Assembly: GCA_036260075.1 (NCBI GenBank)
Contig: DATAAM010000066.1
Location: 7,921 to 71,920, forward strand
Source of the DNA: DATAAM01 sp036260075
GTDB lineage: Bacteria > Actinomycetota > Acidimicrobiia > Acidimicrobiales > JAHWLA01
Length of the DNA: 64,000 nt
Direction of reading: 5' to 3'
Made by a program: the position numbers and the translations under genes. Every line of letters starts with the position of its first letter. The first letter of the stretch is position 1. Under the pieces are notes generated by a model. The model was not told where the DNA came from and did no database searches. It was given only the letters and a program-made list of their open reading frames with translations. Below, in pieces: positions 42,859-52,037 of the stretch.

Positions 42859-43901
42859 TGGGCAGGCGCGTCCTCGTCACCGGCCTCGGCACGTTCTGGG
42901 GCGGGCGCCTGGCCCAGGCGTTGGAGGGCGACCCCAACGTCGAGGTCATCGTCGGCCTCGACCGGTCGGCACCGAAGGTGCCCTTGGAGCGCACCGAGTT
43001 CGTGCGGGCCGACCAGAGCTACTCGATCCTCTCCCGGATCGTGGAGGCAACCCAGGTCGACACCATCCTCCACACCTTCCTGGTCGTGGACTCCACCCGC
43101 ATGACGGGGCGCACGCTCCACGAGATCAACGTCATCGGCACCATGAACCTGCTGGCGGCCGCGGGGGCCGCCGACAGCCCGGTGCGCAAGATCGTGGTGA
43201 AGTCGTCGAGCCTCGTGTACGGCAGCTCCCACCAGGACCCGGCCTGGTTCCGGGAGGAGACTCCCCGGTCGCGTTCGCCGCGCACGCGGGTGGAGCGATC
43301 GCTGCTCGAGGTGGAGGACTACCTGCGGAACTTCGCGGAGGACAACCCGCACGTGACCGTCTCGCTGCTGCGCTTCGCCAACGTGCTGGGCACCGACATC
43401 GTCACGCCGCTCACGCGGGCGCTCGACCTCCCCCTCGTCCCGTCGATCTTCGGGTTCGACCCGCTGGTCCAGTTCGTGGAGGAGGACGACGTCATCCGCT
43501 CCATCGAGTTCGCCATGCGCGAGGAGGTGCCGGGGATCTACAACGTGGCGGGCGACGGACGCCTCCCGTGGAGCGAGGTCGCCGCCATCTGCAACAAGCG
43601 CCTGCTGCCGCTGCCTCCGGTGTTCACGGGCTACGCGGCGGCGCCGTTCGGGCTCCTGCGCATCTGCGACCTGCCGCCCGAGACGCTCGACCTCCTGCGC
43701 TACGGCCGGGGCATCGACAACCGGCGCTTCAAGCAGGCGGGCTTCGAGTACCGCTACACCTCGGCCGGCGCCGTCGAGAGCTTCGCCCGGGCGCAACGCC
43801 TGCGGCGCACCGTCGGCGAGCGGCGACCGGCGTACACCTACGAGCCCGACGTCGAGGCGTTCTTCCGCCACTCCCCCGCCGTGGTGCGGGCGACCGACTA
43901 G
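42858..43901 (+). CDS. NAD-dependent epimerase/dehydratase (extended SDR)
   Basis: 347 residues. Rossmann N-terminus (RRVLVTGLGTFWGGRLAQALEG), IHTFLVVDSTR strand, and a serine-rich KSSSLVYGSS at the catalytic strand, though the usual YxxxK is not clear and RTRVERSLLEVE occupies that position. Possibly a sugar epimerase or a lipid-linked dehydrogenase that acts with the coupled acyltransferase. The stop shares CTAG (43898-43901) with the convergent GNAT gene. Confidence 0.78.
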   Translation: MGRRVLVTGLGTFWGGRLAQALEGDPNVEVIVGLDRSAPKVPLERTEFVRADQSYSILSRIVEATQVDTILHTFLVVDSTRMTGRTLHEINVIGTMNLLAAAGAADSPVRKIVVKSSSLVYGSSHQDPAWFREETPRSRSPRTRVERSLLEVEDYLRNFAEDNPHVTVSLLRFANVLGTDIVTPLTRALDLPLVPSIFGFDPLVQFVEEDDVIRSIEFAMREEVPGIYNVAGDGRLPWSEVAAICNKRLLPLPPVFTGYAAAPFGLLRICDLPPETLDLLRYGRGIDNRRFKQAGFEYRYTSAGAVESFARAQRLRRTVGERRPAYTYEPDVEAFFRHSPAVVRATD

Positions 43902-44503
43902 AGCCACTCCTTCACGAGCGCGTCGCCTCGCTCCTCCCACTCCTCCACGGTGATGCCGTAGCGGATGTGGTCCTCCCACACGCCGTTGATCTGGAGGAAG
44001 CGCTCGGCCAGGCCCTCGTCGCGGATGCCGAGCTTCTCCACCACCCGACGGCTGGCCTGGTTGCGGGGGATGATGCCGACCTCCACCCGGTGCAGGCCGA
44101 GGTCCTCGAAGGCGAACCGCAGGGCGGCGACCAGCGCCTCCGGCACATAGCCGCGGCCCGCCAGCTCCTCGTCGATCCAGTAGCCGACCGTGCAGCTCTG
44201 CATGGCGCCGCGTGAGACGTTCGAGAGGTTCATCTCGCCCGCGAAGCGGTCGACCACGAAGATCCCGAACGCGTAGCCGGTGCCCAGCTGGCGCTCTCGC
44301 TCGCGGGCGCCGCAACGGGCGGCGAACGCCTTCGGGTCCTCCACCACGTCGGGGGCACCGGGCGAGGCGATCGGCTCCCACTTGGTGAGCCAGTCGCGGT
44401 TGCGCCGTCGCACCGCCTGCCACTCCGCGAAGTCGGTCGTGGCCAACGGGCGCAGCAGCACCCGCCGCCCGTGCAGCTCCAGGGGCAACGCCCGGATCAC
44501 CAC
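43898..44503 (-). CDS. GNAT acetyltransferase (RimJ-like)
   Basis: 201 residues. LHGRRVLLRPLATTDFAEWQAVRRRN, GYAFGIFVVDRFAGEMNLSNV, CTVGYWIDEELAGRGYVPEALVAALRFAFEDLGLHRVEVGIIPRNQASRRVVEKLGIRDEG is the full GNAT layout; the acetyl-CoA loop is LAGRGYVPEA. Ribosomal-protein or amino-group acetylation is the family role. Start GTG 44503 (44500 is a second GTG), 7 nt after the acyl-CoA synthetase stop, with GAGAG upstream; co-transcribed with it. Confidence 0.83.
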   Translation of the reverse strand: MVIRALPLELHGRRVLLRPLATTDFAEWQAVRRRNRDWLTKWEPIASPGAPDVVEDPKAFAARCGARERERQLGTGYAFGIFVVDRFAGEMNLSNVSRGAMQSCTVGYWIDEELAGRGYVPEALVAALRFAFEDLGLHRVEVGIIPRNQASRRVVEKLGIRDEGLAERFLQINGVWEDHIRYGITVEEWEERGDALVKEWL

Positions 44504-44510
44504 GCAACTC

Positions 44511-46397
44511 TCATCGGGCTGCCCGCACCGCCTCGATGGTGGCCGGGTCCTCCAACGACGAGAGGTCGCCCGGATCGCGACCGGTGGCGACCGCCCGCAC
44601 GGCGCGGCGCAGCACCTTGGCGTTGCGCGTCTTGGGCAGGGCGTCGGTGAACAGCACGGCCGACGGCCTGAAGGACTTGCCGAGGGTGTCGGCCACCACG
44701 CCCGCCAGCTCCCCCCGCAGCTCGTCGCTCTCCGCCGCCCCCGGGAGCAGCACCACATAGACCCACAGCGACTCGCCCTTCACCTCGTCGGGGATGCCCA
44801 CCGCAGCCGCCTCCTGCACCGCCGGGTGGCCGACAAGCACGGACTCCACCTCCGCCGGCCCCAGGCGCTTGCCCGCCACCTTGATGGTGTCGTCGCTGCG
44901 CCCGTGGAGGAACCAGTCGCCGTCGGCGTCGACCGAGGCCCAGTCGCCGTGCACCCACACGTCGGGCCAGCGGCTCCAGTACGTCTCGACGAAGCGCTCG
45001 GGGTCCCGGTACAGGCCCCGGGTCATGCCCGGCCACGGCTTCGTGCACACGAGCTCGCCGACGGCCTCGCGCAGGGGCTTGCCGTCGTCGTCGAACACGT
45101 CGACGGCCATGCCGAGCGCAGGCCCGCCGAGCGACATCGGCTTCAGCGGCGTCACCGGGTGCGGCGAGAGGAAGCAGGCGCCCACCTCGGTGCCGCCGGA
45201 GAAGTTGACGACAGGGCACCGGCCGCCGCCCACGACGCCGAAGTACCACTCCCACGGCGCCAGGTTCCACGGCTCGCCGGTGGAGCCGAGGATGCGGAGC
45301 GCCGACAGGTCGTGCCTGCGCACGGGCTCGTCGCCGTGCGGCATGAGCCCCCGCACCAGCGTGGGGCTGATGCCGAGGACGGTGATGCGGTGGCGGGCCA
45401 GGAACGCCCACAGCCGGTCGACCTCGGGCCAGTCGGGGGCGCCTTCGTACAGCGCCAGCGTGGCGCCGTTGGCCAGGGCGGCCGTGATCTCCCACGGCCC
45501 CATGATCCAACCCATGTCGGTGAACCAGAACAGGGTGTCGTCGGCTCGGCAGTCGGTCTGGAAGGCGCCTTCCTCCGCCACCTTGGGCAGCCACCCGCCG
45601 TGCACGTGCACCGAGCCCTTCGGCCGTCCGGTGGTGCCGGAGGTGTACGCCACGAACAGCATGTGCTCGCTGTCGAACGCCTCGAAGGGGCGCCGCTCCG
45701 ACGCCGGCGCGGGCCACGGGACGCCGCCCCCACGGCCGAGTCGCGGCACCACCACCGTCGTCTCCACGGTGGGGCACTGCGCCACCGCCTCCTCGGCCAC
45801 GGCCAGCATGTCGACGACCTTGCCGCGGCGATGGGCGCCGTCGGCCGTGATCAGCGCCTTGGCCTCGGCGTCCTGCAACCGGGTGGCCACCGCGGCGGCG
45901 CCGTACCCACTGAACAGCGGCAGGAAGACGGCGCCCAGCTTCGCCACCGCCAGGACCGCCGCCACCGTCTCGGGGATCATCGGCATGAAGATGCCGACCC
46001 GGTCCCCGACCCCCACGCCTCGGGACGCCAGCAGCGCGCACGCCCCGTCGACCTGGGCGTGCAGCTCGTCGTACGTCCACGTGCGCACCTCGCCGTCCTC
46101 GCCCTCCCACAGCAGGGCGGTGCGCCCGCCGGGGTGGCGCAGGCAGGCCTCGGCGAAGTTGAGGCGACCGCCTGTGAACCAGGTGGTCCAGGCGATCCCC
46201 TTGCTGTCGTCGAGCACGGTGTCCCACCGGCGGGAGAAGGGGATCCCGAGGAAGTCGACGACCGATCCCCAGAACCATTCGAGGTCGTGGACAGATCGTT
46301 CGACGAGCTCGTCGAAGGATGCGATGCCGTGGGCGGCCATGAAGCGCCCCACGTTCGTGCCCGCCGGATCGGCGGGGTGCCACACCGGGTCGCTCAC
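44511..46397 (-). CDS. Acetyl-CoA synthetase-like AMP-forming acyl-CoA synthetase
   Basis: 628 residues. AMP-binding motif YTSGTTGRPKGSVHVHGG, core VNFSGGTEVGACF, VHGDWASVDADGDWFLHGRSDDTIKVAGKRLGPAEVE (hinge and A8) and the C-terminal acylation-target lysine in LPKTRNAKVLRR. The layout is ACS-like for short or branched acids; substrate unknown. GTG 46397 overlaps the aminotransferase stop (GTGA), so translation is coupled. Confidence 0.88.
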   Translation of the reverse strand: MSDPVWHPADPAGTNVGRFMAAHGIASFDELVERSVHDLEWFWGSVVDFLGIPFSRRWDTVLDDSKGIAWTTWFTGGRLNFAEACLRHPGGRTALLWEGEDGEVRTWTYDELHAQVDGACALLASRGVGVGDRVGIFMPMIPETVAAVLAVAKLGAVFLPLFSGYGAAAVATRLQDAEAKALITADGAHRRGKVVDMLAVAEEAVAQCPTVETTVVVPRLGRGGGVPWPAPASERRPFEAFDSEHMLFVAYTSGTTGRPKGSVHVHGGWLPKVAEEGAFQTDCRADDTLFWFTDMGWIMGPWEITAALANGATLALYEGAPDWPEVDRLWAFLARHRITVLGISPTLVRGLMPHGDEPVRRHDLSALRILGSTGEPWNLAPWEWYFGVVGGGRCPVVNFSGGTEVGACFLSPHPVTPLKPMSLGGPALGMAVDVFDDDGKPLREAVGELVCTKPWPGMTRGLYRDPERFVETYWSRWPDVWVHGDWASVDADGDWFLHGRSDDTIKVAGKRLGPAEVESVLVGHPAVQEAAAVGIPDEVKGESLWVYVVLLPGAAESDELRGELAGVVADTLGKSFRPSAVLFTDALPKTRNAKVLRRAVRAVATGRDPGDLSSLEDPATIEAVRAAR

Positions 46398-47476
46398 GAC
46401 TGCAACACCTCTTCGACGGCCGCCAACAACAACGTGACGTTCCTCGCCCGGGCCGTGTGGCCCATGCACCCGATGCGCCACACCTTTCCCGCCACCGGCC
46501 CCAACCCGCCGCCCACCTCGATGCCGTGGCGCTCGAGCAGTGCCCGCCGCACCGCCGCCTCGTCCACCCCTTCCGGCACCCGCACCGACGTCAGCTGCGG
46601 CAGTCGAGAGCCCTCGCGGGCGAACAGCCCGAAGCCCAGCTTCTCCATGCCCGCCTGGAGCCGCTCGCCGCACTCGGCATGCCGGGCCCACCCCGCCTCC
46701 AAGCCCTCGTCGAGCACCACCCCCAACCCCGCGTGCAGCGCGTACACCATGGAGATCGGAGCGGTGTGGTGGTACGTGCGGGCCTGGCCCGCGGTGGTGT
46801 ACTGCCCGATCAGGCCCACGTCGAGGTACCACGACTGCGGGCGTTCGACCCGCCGTTGGCGCGCCCGGTCGCTCATCGTGAACGGCGCCAGGCCCGGGGG
46901 CACGCCGAGGCACTTCTGGGTGCCCGCGTAGGCCACGTCGATCCCCCAGCCGTCGACGTCCACCTCGATGCCGCCCAGCGACGTGACGCAGTCGACCAAC
47001 AGCAGGGCGTCGCCCTTGCCGGCGCCGAGCGGCGCCACGTCGTTGCGCACTCCGGTGGACGTCTCCGCGTGCACCACCGCGATCACCTTCGGGGACGGGT
47101 GCGCGTCGAGCAGGCGGTCGGGCTCGACGGGCTCGCCCCACGGCGCCTCCACCCGCACGACCTGCCCGCCGCAGCGTGCGGCCACCTCGCACATGCGCTC
47201 GCCGAACACGCCGTTGACGCCCACGACCACCACGTCGCCGGGCGACACCGTGTTGACGAACGCCGCCTCCATGCCCGCCGACCCCGTGCCGCTGACGGGG
47301 AACGTGAGCGCGTTGCGCGTGCGGAACACGGCCCGGAGCCGGTCGCACGTCTCGTCGAGGAGGCGCAGGAACTCCGGGTCGAGGTGCCCGAGCACGGGCC
47401 GCGCCATGGCGGCCGTCACCTCGGGGTACGGGTTGCCGGGGCCCGGGCCCATGAGGATGCGATCGGCGAACGCCAC
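46394..47476 (-). CDS. PLP-dependent alanine/serine-glyoxylate aminotransferase-like
   Basis: 360 residues, class V fold. ILMGPGPGNPYPEVTAAM N-terminus, SGTGSAGMEAAFVN (phosphate cup), HAETSTGVRND, LLVDCVTSLGGIEVDVDGWGIDVAYAGTQKCLGVPPG with PLP lysine in GTQKCL. It may use glyoxylate, a product of the malyl-CoA lyase encoded elsewhere here (inference). Start set at GTG 47476 because the -10 TAGAGT (47484-47489, minus strand) is seven bases upstream; GTG 47485 would lie in it. Confidence 0.87.
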   Translation of the reverse strand: MAFADRILMGPGPGNPYPEVTAAMARPVLGHLDPEFLRLLDETCDRLRAVFRTRNALTFPVSGTGSAGMEAAFVNTVSPGDVVVVGVNGVFGERMCEVAARCGGQVVRVEAPWGEPVEPDRLLDAHPSPKVIAVVHAETSTGVRNDVAPLGAGKGDALLLVDCVTSLGGIEVDVDGWGIDVAYAGTQKCLGVPPGLAPFTMSDRARQRRVERPQSWYLDVGLIGQYTTAGQARTYHHTAPISMVYALHAGLGVVLDEGLEAGWARHAECGERLQAGMEKLGFGLFAREGSRLPQLTSVRVPEGVDEAAVRRALLERHGIEVGGGLGPVAGKVWRIGCMGHTARARNVTLLLAAVEEVLQS

Positions 47477-47483
47477 GGGGTGC

Positions 47484-47489
47484 ACTCTA
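47484..47489 (-). promoter_or_regulatory. -10 box of aminotransferase gene
   Basis: TAGAGT on the minus strand, seven bases before GTG 47476; it sets the start. Confidence 0.5.
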
Positions 47490-47508
47490 CGGCGCGGAGG
47501 AAGCCCGC

Positions 47509-47514
47509 TACCGT
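47509..47514 (+). promoter_or_regulatory. -10 box of secreted dehydrogenase gene
   Basis: TACCGT seven bases before ATG 47522; leaderless. Confidence 0.5.
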
Positions 47515-47521
47515 CCACTGG

Positions 47522-49393
47522 ATGCGATGCGTGCGGCCGTTCCTGCTCGCCTCGGCCGTCGCCTTGGTCGCCGCGACTGCGCCGCCCACGCCGCCGGGCC
47601 ACGCCGACACCGGCGGCGCCCGGTTCTTCGGCTCGACCGGTGGCATCCGGCTGAACTCGCCGGTCATCGGGATGGCCCGCACGCCCACCGGCGACGGCTA
47701 CTGGCTCACGGCCGCCGACGGCGGGGTGTTCGCCTTCGGCAACGCCAGGTTCCACGGCTCCATGGGCGGGACGCGGCTGAACGCGCCGATCGTCGGCACG
47801 GCCGCCCACCCCAGCGGCGCCGGTTACTGGCTGGTCGCGTCAGACGGTGGCGTCTTCGCCTTCGGCAACGCGAGGTTCCACGGCTCCATGGGTGGGACAC
47901 GGCTCAACGCGCCGATCGTCGGCATGGCCGCCCACCCCGGCGGCGCGGGCTACTGGCTGGTCGCCTCCGACGGTGGCGTCTTCGCCTTCGGCAACGCCAG
48001 GTTCCACGGCTCCGTGGGCGGGACGCGGCTCAACGCGCCGATCGTCGGCATGGCCGCCCACCCCAGCGGCGCGGGCTACTGGCTGGCGGCCTCGGACGGC
48101 GGCGCCTTCTCCTTCGGCGCCTCGCGCTTCCACGGCTCCATGGGCGGCACCAGCCTCAACCGGCCCGTGGTCGGCACGGCGGGCACGCCCACGGGCAGCG
48201 GGTACTGGCTGGTGGCCTCCGACGGCGGCATCTTCTCGTTCGGCGACGCCGTGTTCCACGGGAGCACCGGCGGGACGCCCCTCAACCGGCCGGTGGTCGG
48301 CATGGCGGCCACGCCCACCGGCGGCGGGTACTGGCTGGTGGCCTCCGACGGCGGGGTGTTCGCCTTCCCGTCCTCGGCCCCCACGCTGTCGGTGTCGGTG
48401 GTGGCGTCGGGGCTCGTCATCCCGTGGGACGTGGCGTTCACGCCCGACGGCGTGCTGCTGTTCACCGAACGGCCGGGGCGCATCGGCGCGATCGTCGGCG
48501 GCAACCGCCGCCTTCTCGCCCAGCCGGGCGACGTGTACGTCAACAGCGAAGGCGGCCTGCTGGGGATGGCGGTCGACCCCGAGTTCGCCTCCAACCGGCG
48601 CATCTACGTGTGCCAGAGCTGGACCGACGGCACCAACCGCGACGTGCGGCTGTACGCGTACACGGTCGACACCGGCTACACCGCCGCCATCCGCGCGGGC
48701 GGGCCGCTGTTCAGCGGGGCGCCCGCGGGAAGCGGCAGGCACAACGGGTGCCGGCCCCGCTTCGGCCCCGACGGCCGGCTGTGGGTCGGCACCGGCGACG
48801 CCGCCGTCGGCACCGTGCCGCAGGACCTCGGCTCGCTGGGCGGAAAGGTCCTCCGCATCGACAAGCACACGGGAGCGAGGGTGCCCGGCAACATCGGCGG
48901 CTCCCGAATCCACACGTACGGTCACCGCAACGTGCAGGGCATCGCCGTGCGGCCGGGGAGCGACCAGGTGTACGCAGTGGAGCACGGGCCGGTGGGCGAC
49001 GACGAGATCACCCTCCTGCGGGCGGGCGGCAACAGCGGCTGGCACCCGGTGCCCGGCTACAACGAGACCGTCCCGATGACCGACACGGCTCGGTTCCCCG
49101 ATGCCATGCGCCCGTCGTGGAGCTCGGGCGACGAGCGGCTGGCGCCGTCGGGCGCCGCCTTCGTGACCGGCTCGAACTGGAGGTCGTGGAGCGGCGCGCT
49201 GGCTGTGGCCCTCCTGCGCGGCCAGCAGCTGCGCATGCTGTTCCTCGACGCCGAAGGCGGCCTGCTCGGCCAAGAGGTCGTGCACCGCGGCACCGACCGG
49301 CTGCGGACGGCCGTGCTCGGCCCCGACGGCAGCCTCTACGTCACCACGTCGAACGGCTCGAACGACCGCATCCTGCGCTTCACGCCGAGCTGA
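47522..49393 (+). CDS. Secreted repeat protein fused to a PQQ-type sugar (sorbosone) dehydrogenase
   Basis: 623 residues. Signal peptide (about 1-28), six 42-residue repeats (GYWLVASDGGVFAFGNARFHGSMGG...), then a beta-propeller from about residue 295: IPWDVAFTPDGVLLFTERPGRIG, GGLLGMAVDPEF, HNGCRPRFGPDGRLWVGTGDA, YGHRNVQGIAVRPG and EHGPVGDDEI are glucose/sorbosone dehydrogenase blocks that bind PQQ. The repeats match those of 21271-22605 and may anchor or present the enzyme. The repeat DNA copies are nearly identical. The stop overlaps ppx by 14 nt. Confidence 0.82.
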   Translation: MRCVRPFLLASAVALVAATAPPTPPGHADTGGARFFGSTGGIRLNSPVIGMARTPTGDGYWLTAADGGVFAFGNARFHGSMGGTRLNAPIVGTAAHPSGAGYWLVASDGGVFAFGNARFHGSMGGTRLNAPIVGMAAHPGGAGYWLVASDGGVFAFGNARFHGSVGGTRLNAPIVGMAAHPSGAGYWLAASDGGAFSFGASRFHGSMGGTSLNRPVVGTAGTPTGSGYWLVASDGGIFSFGDAVFHGSTGGTPLNRPVVGMAATPTGGGYWLVASDGGVFAFPSSAPTLSVSVVASGLVIPWDVAFTPDGVLLFTERPGRIGAIVGGNRRLLAQPGDVYVNSEGGLLGMAVDPEFASNRRIYVCQSWTDGTNRDVRLYAYTVDTGYTAAIRAGGPLFSGAPAGSGRHNGCRPRFGPDGRLWVGTGDAAVGTVPQDLGSLGGKVLRIDKHTGARVPGNIGGSRIHTYGHRNVQGIAVRPGSDQVYAVEHGPVGDDEITLLRAGGNSGWHPVPGYNETVPMTDTARFPDAMRPSWSSGDERLAPSGAAFVTGSNWRSWSGALAVALLRGQQLRMLFLDAEGGLLGQEVVHRGTDRLRTAVLGPDGSLYVTTSNGSNDRILRFTPS

Positions 49394-50291
49394 GCATCGA
49401 CATCACGAGGCCGTCGAGGATGTCGGACTCCGACACCAGGCACTCGTCGAAGTCGAAGTGGCGCATCACGCTGACCAACACCACGGCGCCGCCCACGATC
49501 ACCTCGGCCCGGCCCGGCTCGAGGCCCGGGTTGTGGCGACGATCCTCCAGGGCTTCGGTGGCAAGCGTGCGGAACACGTCCTCGGCGGCAGCGCGGGTCA
49601 GGACGAAGTGGTGGATGCGGTCGCGGTCGTACGCCGGCAACCCGATCTCGACAGCCGCCATCGTCGACACCGTCCCCGCCAGCCCCACCAGCCGTCGCGC
49701 CTGCTTGACGGCGGGGATCTCGCGGGCCACGTCCTCCAAGTGGTCGCGCACCACGGAGACGGCCTGCGACAGCTCCTCGGGGGCAGGTGGATCGTGATGC
49801 AGGAACTTCTCCGTGACGCGCACGCACCCGACGTCGACGGACACCACGCCCTCCGGCTCGGTGGCCCCGACCACGAACTCGCTCGACCCGCCGCCGATGT
49901 CGACCACGAGGAACGGGCCGTCGGCGGGGTCGAGCTCGGCGGTGGCGCCGAGGAACGACAGGCGGCCTTCCTCGGCACCGGGGAGCAGCTCGGGACGGAC
50001 GCCGACGACGGCTTCGGCGACGTCGAAGAGCTCGTCGCGGTTCTCGGCATCGCGCGCCGCCGAGGTGGCGGTGATGCGCACCTGCTCGACCCCGAACCGG
50101 TCCATCACGGCGCGGTACTCGCGGAGCACGGCGGCGGTGCGCTCGACGGCGTCGGGAGCAAGGCGCCCGGTGGCATCGACCCCTTGCCCGAGCCGCGTGA
50201 TCCGCATGAGCCGTTCGAGCGTGCGGGTGCCGTCCTCGCTCACCAGCAGCCGGGTGGAGTTCGTCCCGCAGTCGACGGCGGCGACGATCAC
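49380..50291 (-). CDS. ppx: Ppx/GppA-family exopolyphosphatase
   Basis: 303 residues, ASKHA fold. VAAVDCGTNSTRLLV (phosphate 1), RITATSAARDAENRDEL, FLVVDIGGGSSEFVVG (phosphate 2) and GLAGTVSTMAAVEIGLPAYDRDRIHHF are family signatures. It hydrolyses polyphosphate or pppGpp and is the short actinobacterial form. GTG 50291 overlaps the DUF501 stop (GTGA). Last gene of the nine-gene minus-strand run. Confidence 0.9.
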   Translation of the reverse strand: MIVAAVDCGTNSTRLLVSEDGTRTLERLMRITRLGQGVDATGRLAPDAVERTAAVLREYRAVMDRFGVEQVRITATSAARDAENRDELFDVAEAVVGVRPELLPGAEEGRLSFLGATAELDPADGPFLVVDIGGGSSEFVVGATEPEGVVSVDVGCVRVTEKFLHHDPPAPEELSQAVSVVRDHLEDVAREIPAVKQARRLVGLAGTVSTMAAVEIGLPAYDRDRIHHFVLTRAAAEDVFRTLATEALEDRRHNPGLEPGRAEVIVGGAVVLVSVMRHFDFDECLVSESDILDGLVMSMLSSA

Positions 50292-50719
50292 AGGTGCTCC
50301 GCCACCCATCGGCCGACGGGGTCGTCGCCCCCGGCCAGGTACCAGGCGTAGTGGGCGTGCAGGCACTTCACGCCCTGGCGGGTGCCGCCCACGCCGCCCG
50401 TCGGCCGCGGCCCTCGGTGGTCCGGCGGGAGCAGCCCGTCGCGCTCGGCTGCGTAGCGGGCGTGCGCGGCCGCCAGCTCGTCGGGGTCGACGGCAGCCTC
50501 GGCCGCCTTCACCCCACCCGCCGCCTCCAAGCGGCTCACGGCCTCGCGCTCCTCCTCGCCCACGAGCCAGTACAGCGTGGGCATGGGCGTGGCGTCGGCC
50601 AGCAGCGGGCGGTTGCGGATCACCACCGGGTCGCCCGCCTCGTTGCGCACCACCACCTCGTAGCCGCCCCTCGGCTCGCGGCCGAGGAGCGTGACGACGC
50701 GGACGTGCTCGTCGCTCAT
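50288..50719 (-). CDS. DUF501 family protein
   Basis: 143 residues. LGREPRGGYEVVVRNEAGDPVVIRNRPLLADATPMPTLYWLVGEEEREAVSRLEAAGGV is the DUF501 block; the C-terminus (GVKCLHAHYAWYLAGGDDPVGRWV) carries conserved Cys and His. Function unknown, but it commonly precedes ppx in actinobacteria, as here. ATG 50719 overlaps the coxG-like stop (ATGA). Confidence 0.85.
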   Translation of the reverse strand: MSDEHVRVVTLLGREPRGGYEVVVRNEAGDPVVIRNRPLLADATPMPTLYWLVGEEEREAVSRLEAAGGVKAAEAAVDPDELAAAHARYAAERDGLLPPDHRGPRPTGGVGGTRQGVKCLHAHYAWYLAGGDDPVGRWVAEHL

Positions 50720-51510
50720 CCCCGACGAGAGCGACGGCGCCGCACGAACACCCACAGCAGGAACAGGACGGCGCCCACTGCCGGGCCGACCCGCTTGGCC
50801 ACCGAGCCGCCCGCGGTGCCGATCAGGTCGACCGGCTGCGCCGGCACAGGCTCGATGCGACGGACCGACGGCGGCGCGGGCTCGTCGGTGCCCGGGCCCG
50901 GTCCACCGGGCTTCGGCTCGGACGCCTCGCTCGAGGAGCCCGCCGGCTCGGAAAGCGGTGCCGACCCGTCTCCGTTGCCCGACGGCGCCACCTCCTCGGC
51001 GGCGACGGCAGGCGCAGCGGGCGCCCACGCGGGCTCCTCCGTGGCGGCCTCCTTCGTCCCCTCGGCACCGCGCAGCACGTCGGCCTCGAGCCGCTCCACG
51101 AACTGGCCGAGCAGCTTGGCACTCACGTCGGCGAGCACCCCTCGGCCGAACTGCGCCACCTTCCCGGTGACCGCGAGGTCGGTCACGACCTCGACCCGGG
51201 TGCCGTCGCCGTCGGGCTGGAGGGTGGCCGTGATGGTGGCGTTGGCGTTGCCCTGGCCCCGCGTGTCGCGGCCCTCGGCGCGCAGCACAGCGCGCCGGCC
51301 GGTGTCGTCGCGCTCCACGAAGGTGGCGCTGCCCTTGTACTGCGCGGTGATCGGCCCCACCTTCACCTTCACGACGCCGCGGTACTCGTCGCCTTCCACC
51401 TCGTGCAGCTCGGCCCCGGGCATGCACGGTGCGATCCGCTCCACGTCGGTCAGCACGGCCCACGCCCGTTCCACCGGCACGCTCACGCGGAACTCGTTGG
51501 TCAGCTCCAT
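50716..51510 (-). CDS. coxG: CoxG-like SRPBCC protein with C-terminal membrane anchor
   Basis: 264 residues. The N-terminal ~150 form an SRPBCC/CoxG domain (MELTNEFRVSVPVERAWAVLTDVERIAPCMPGAELHEVEGDEYRGVVKVKVGPI). A Pro/Glu/Ser-rich linker and one membrane helix (VGAVLFLLWVFV) with a basic tail follow. CoxG helps recruit CO dehydrogenase to the membrane. No coxMSL genes are in the window. Overlaps the nucleotidyltransferase stop by 10 nt and DUF501 by 4 nt. Confidence 0.82.
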   Translation of the reverse strand: MELTNEFRVSVPVERAWAVLTDVERIAPCMPGAELHEVEGDEYRGVVKVKVGPITAQYKGSATFVERDDTGRRAVLRAEGRDTRGQGNANATITATLQPDGDGTRVEVVTDLAVTGKVAQFGRGVLADVSAKLLGQFVERLEADVLRGAEGTKEAATEEPAWAPAAPAVAAEEVAPSGNGDGSAPLSEPAGSSSEASEPKPGGPGPGTDEPAPPSVRRIEPVPAQPVDLIGTAGGSVAKRVGPAVGAVLFLLWVFVRRRRSRRG

Positions 51511-52037
51511 GCCTGCAGGTCCTCCACGGTGTCGACGTCCGCCGGCTCGCCCTCGCACGCTACTTCCACCACGAGGTCGGGCCGCTCTCGCATCACCACC
51601 CGCGCCCCCTCGTCGCCCGTGGTCGGCAACAGCGGCCACACCTCACGGGAGAGGCGCACGGGGTTGCGCCGCCTGCCGCCGTAGGTGGCCACGGCGATCG
51701 GTGCGCCCTCGGCCGACGCCACCGCCTGCCAGGCGGACGGGGGGACCAGCGGCTGGTCGGCCAGGCCGACCACCACGGCGTCGTGGCCGCCGGCCTCGGC
51801 GGCGGCCAAGCCGACCTGGAGCGACGTGGCCATGCCCTCGCGCCAGCGTTCGTTGTGCACGGCTCCGTCGAGGGGCACGGCGCCGCTCACGACGATCACG
51901 TCGAGCCCAGCCTCCCGAGCGGCGTCGACAGCCCAGCGCCACAGCGGCTTGCCGCGGAACGACGTGAGCAGCTTGTGCTCCTCGCCACCGAACCGGGAGC
52001 CGCCGCCCGCCGCCAGCACCACGGCGGCCGCGCTCAA
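51501..52037 (-). CDS. MobA-like/MocA nucleotidyltransferase (molybdenum cofactor)
   Basis: 178 residues. VVLAAGGGSRFGGEEHKLL is the nucleotide-binding loop; VVVGLADQPLVPPSAW contains the metal-binding Asp; RRRNPVRLSREVWPLL follows the MocA pattern. It would add CMP or GMP to molybdopterin for a CODH/xanthine dehydrogenase-type enzyme. TTG start 52037 overlaps the upstream stop (TTGA); no ATG or better GTG fits the frame. Confidence 0.8.
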   Translation of the reverse strand: MSAAAVVLAAGGGSRFGGEEHKLLTSFRGKPLWRWAVDAAREAGLDVIVVSGAVPLDGAVHNERWREGMATSLQVGLAAAEAGGHDAVVVGLADQPLVPPSAWQAVASAEGAPIAVATYGGRRRNPVRLSREVWPLLPTTGDEGARVVMRERPDLVVEVACEGEPADVDTVEDLQAWS

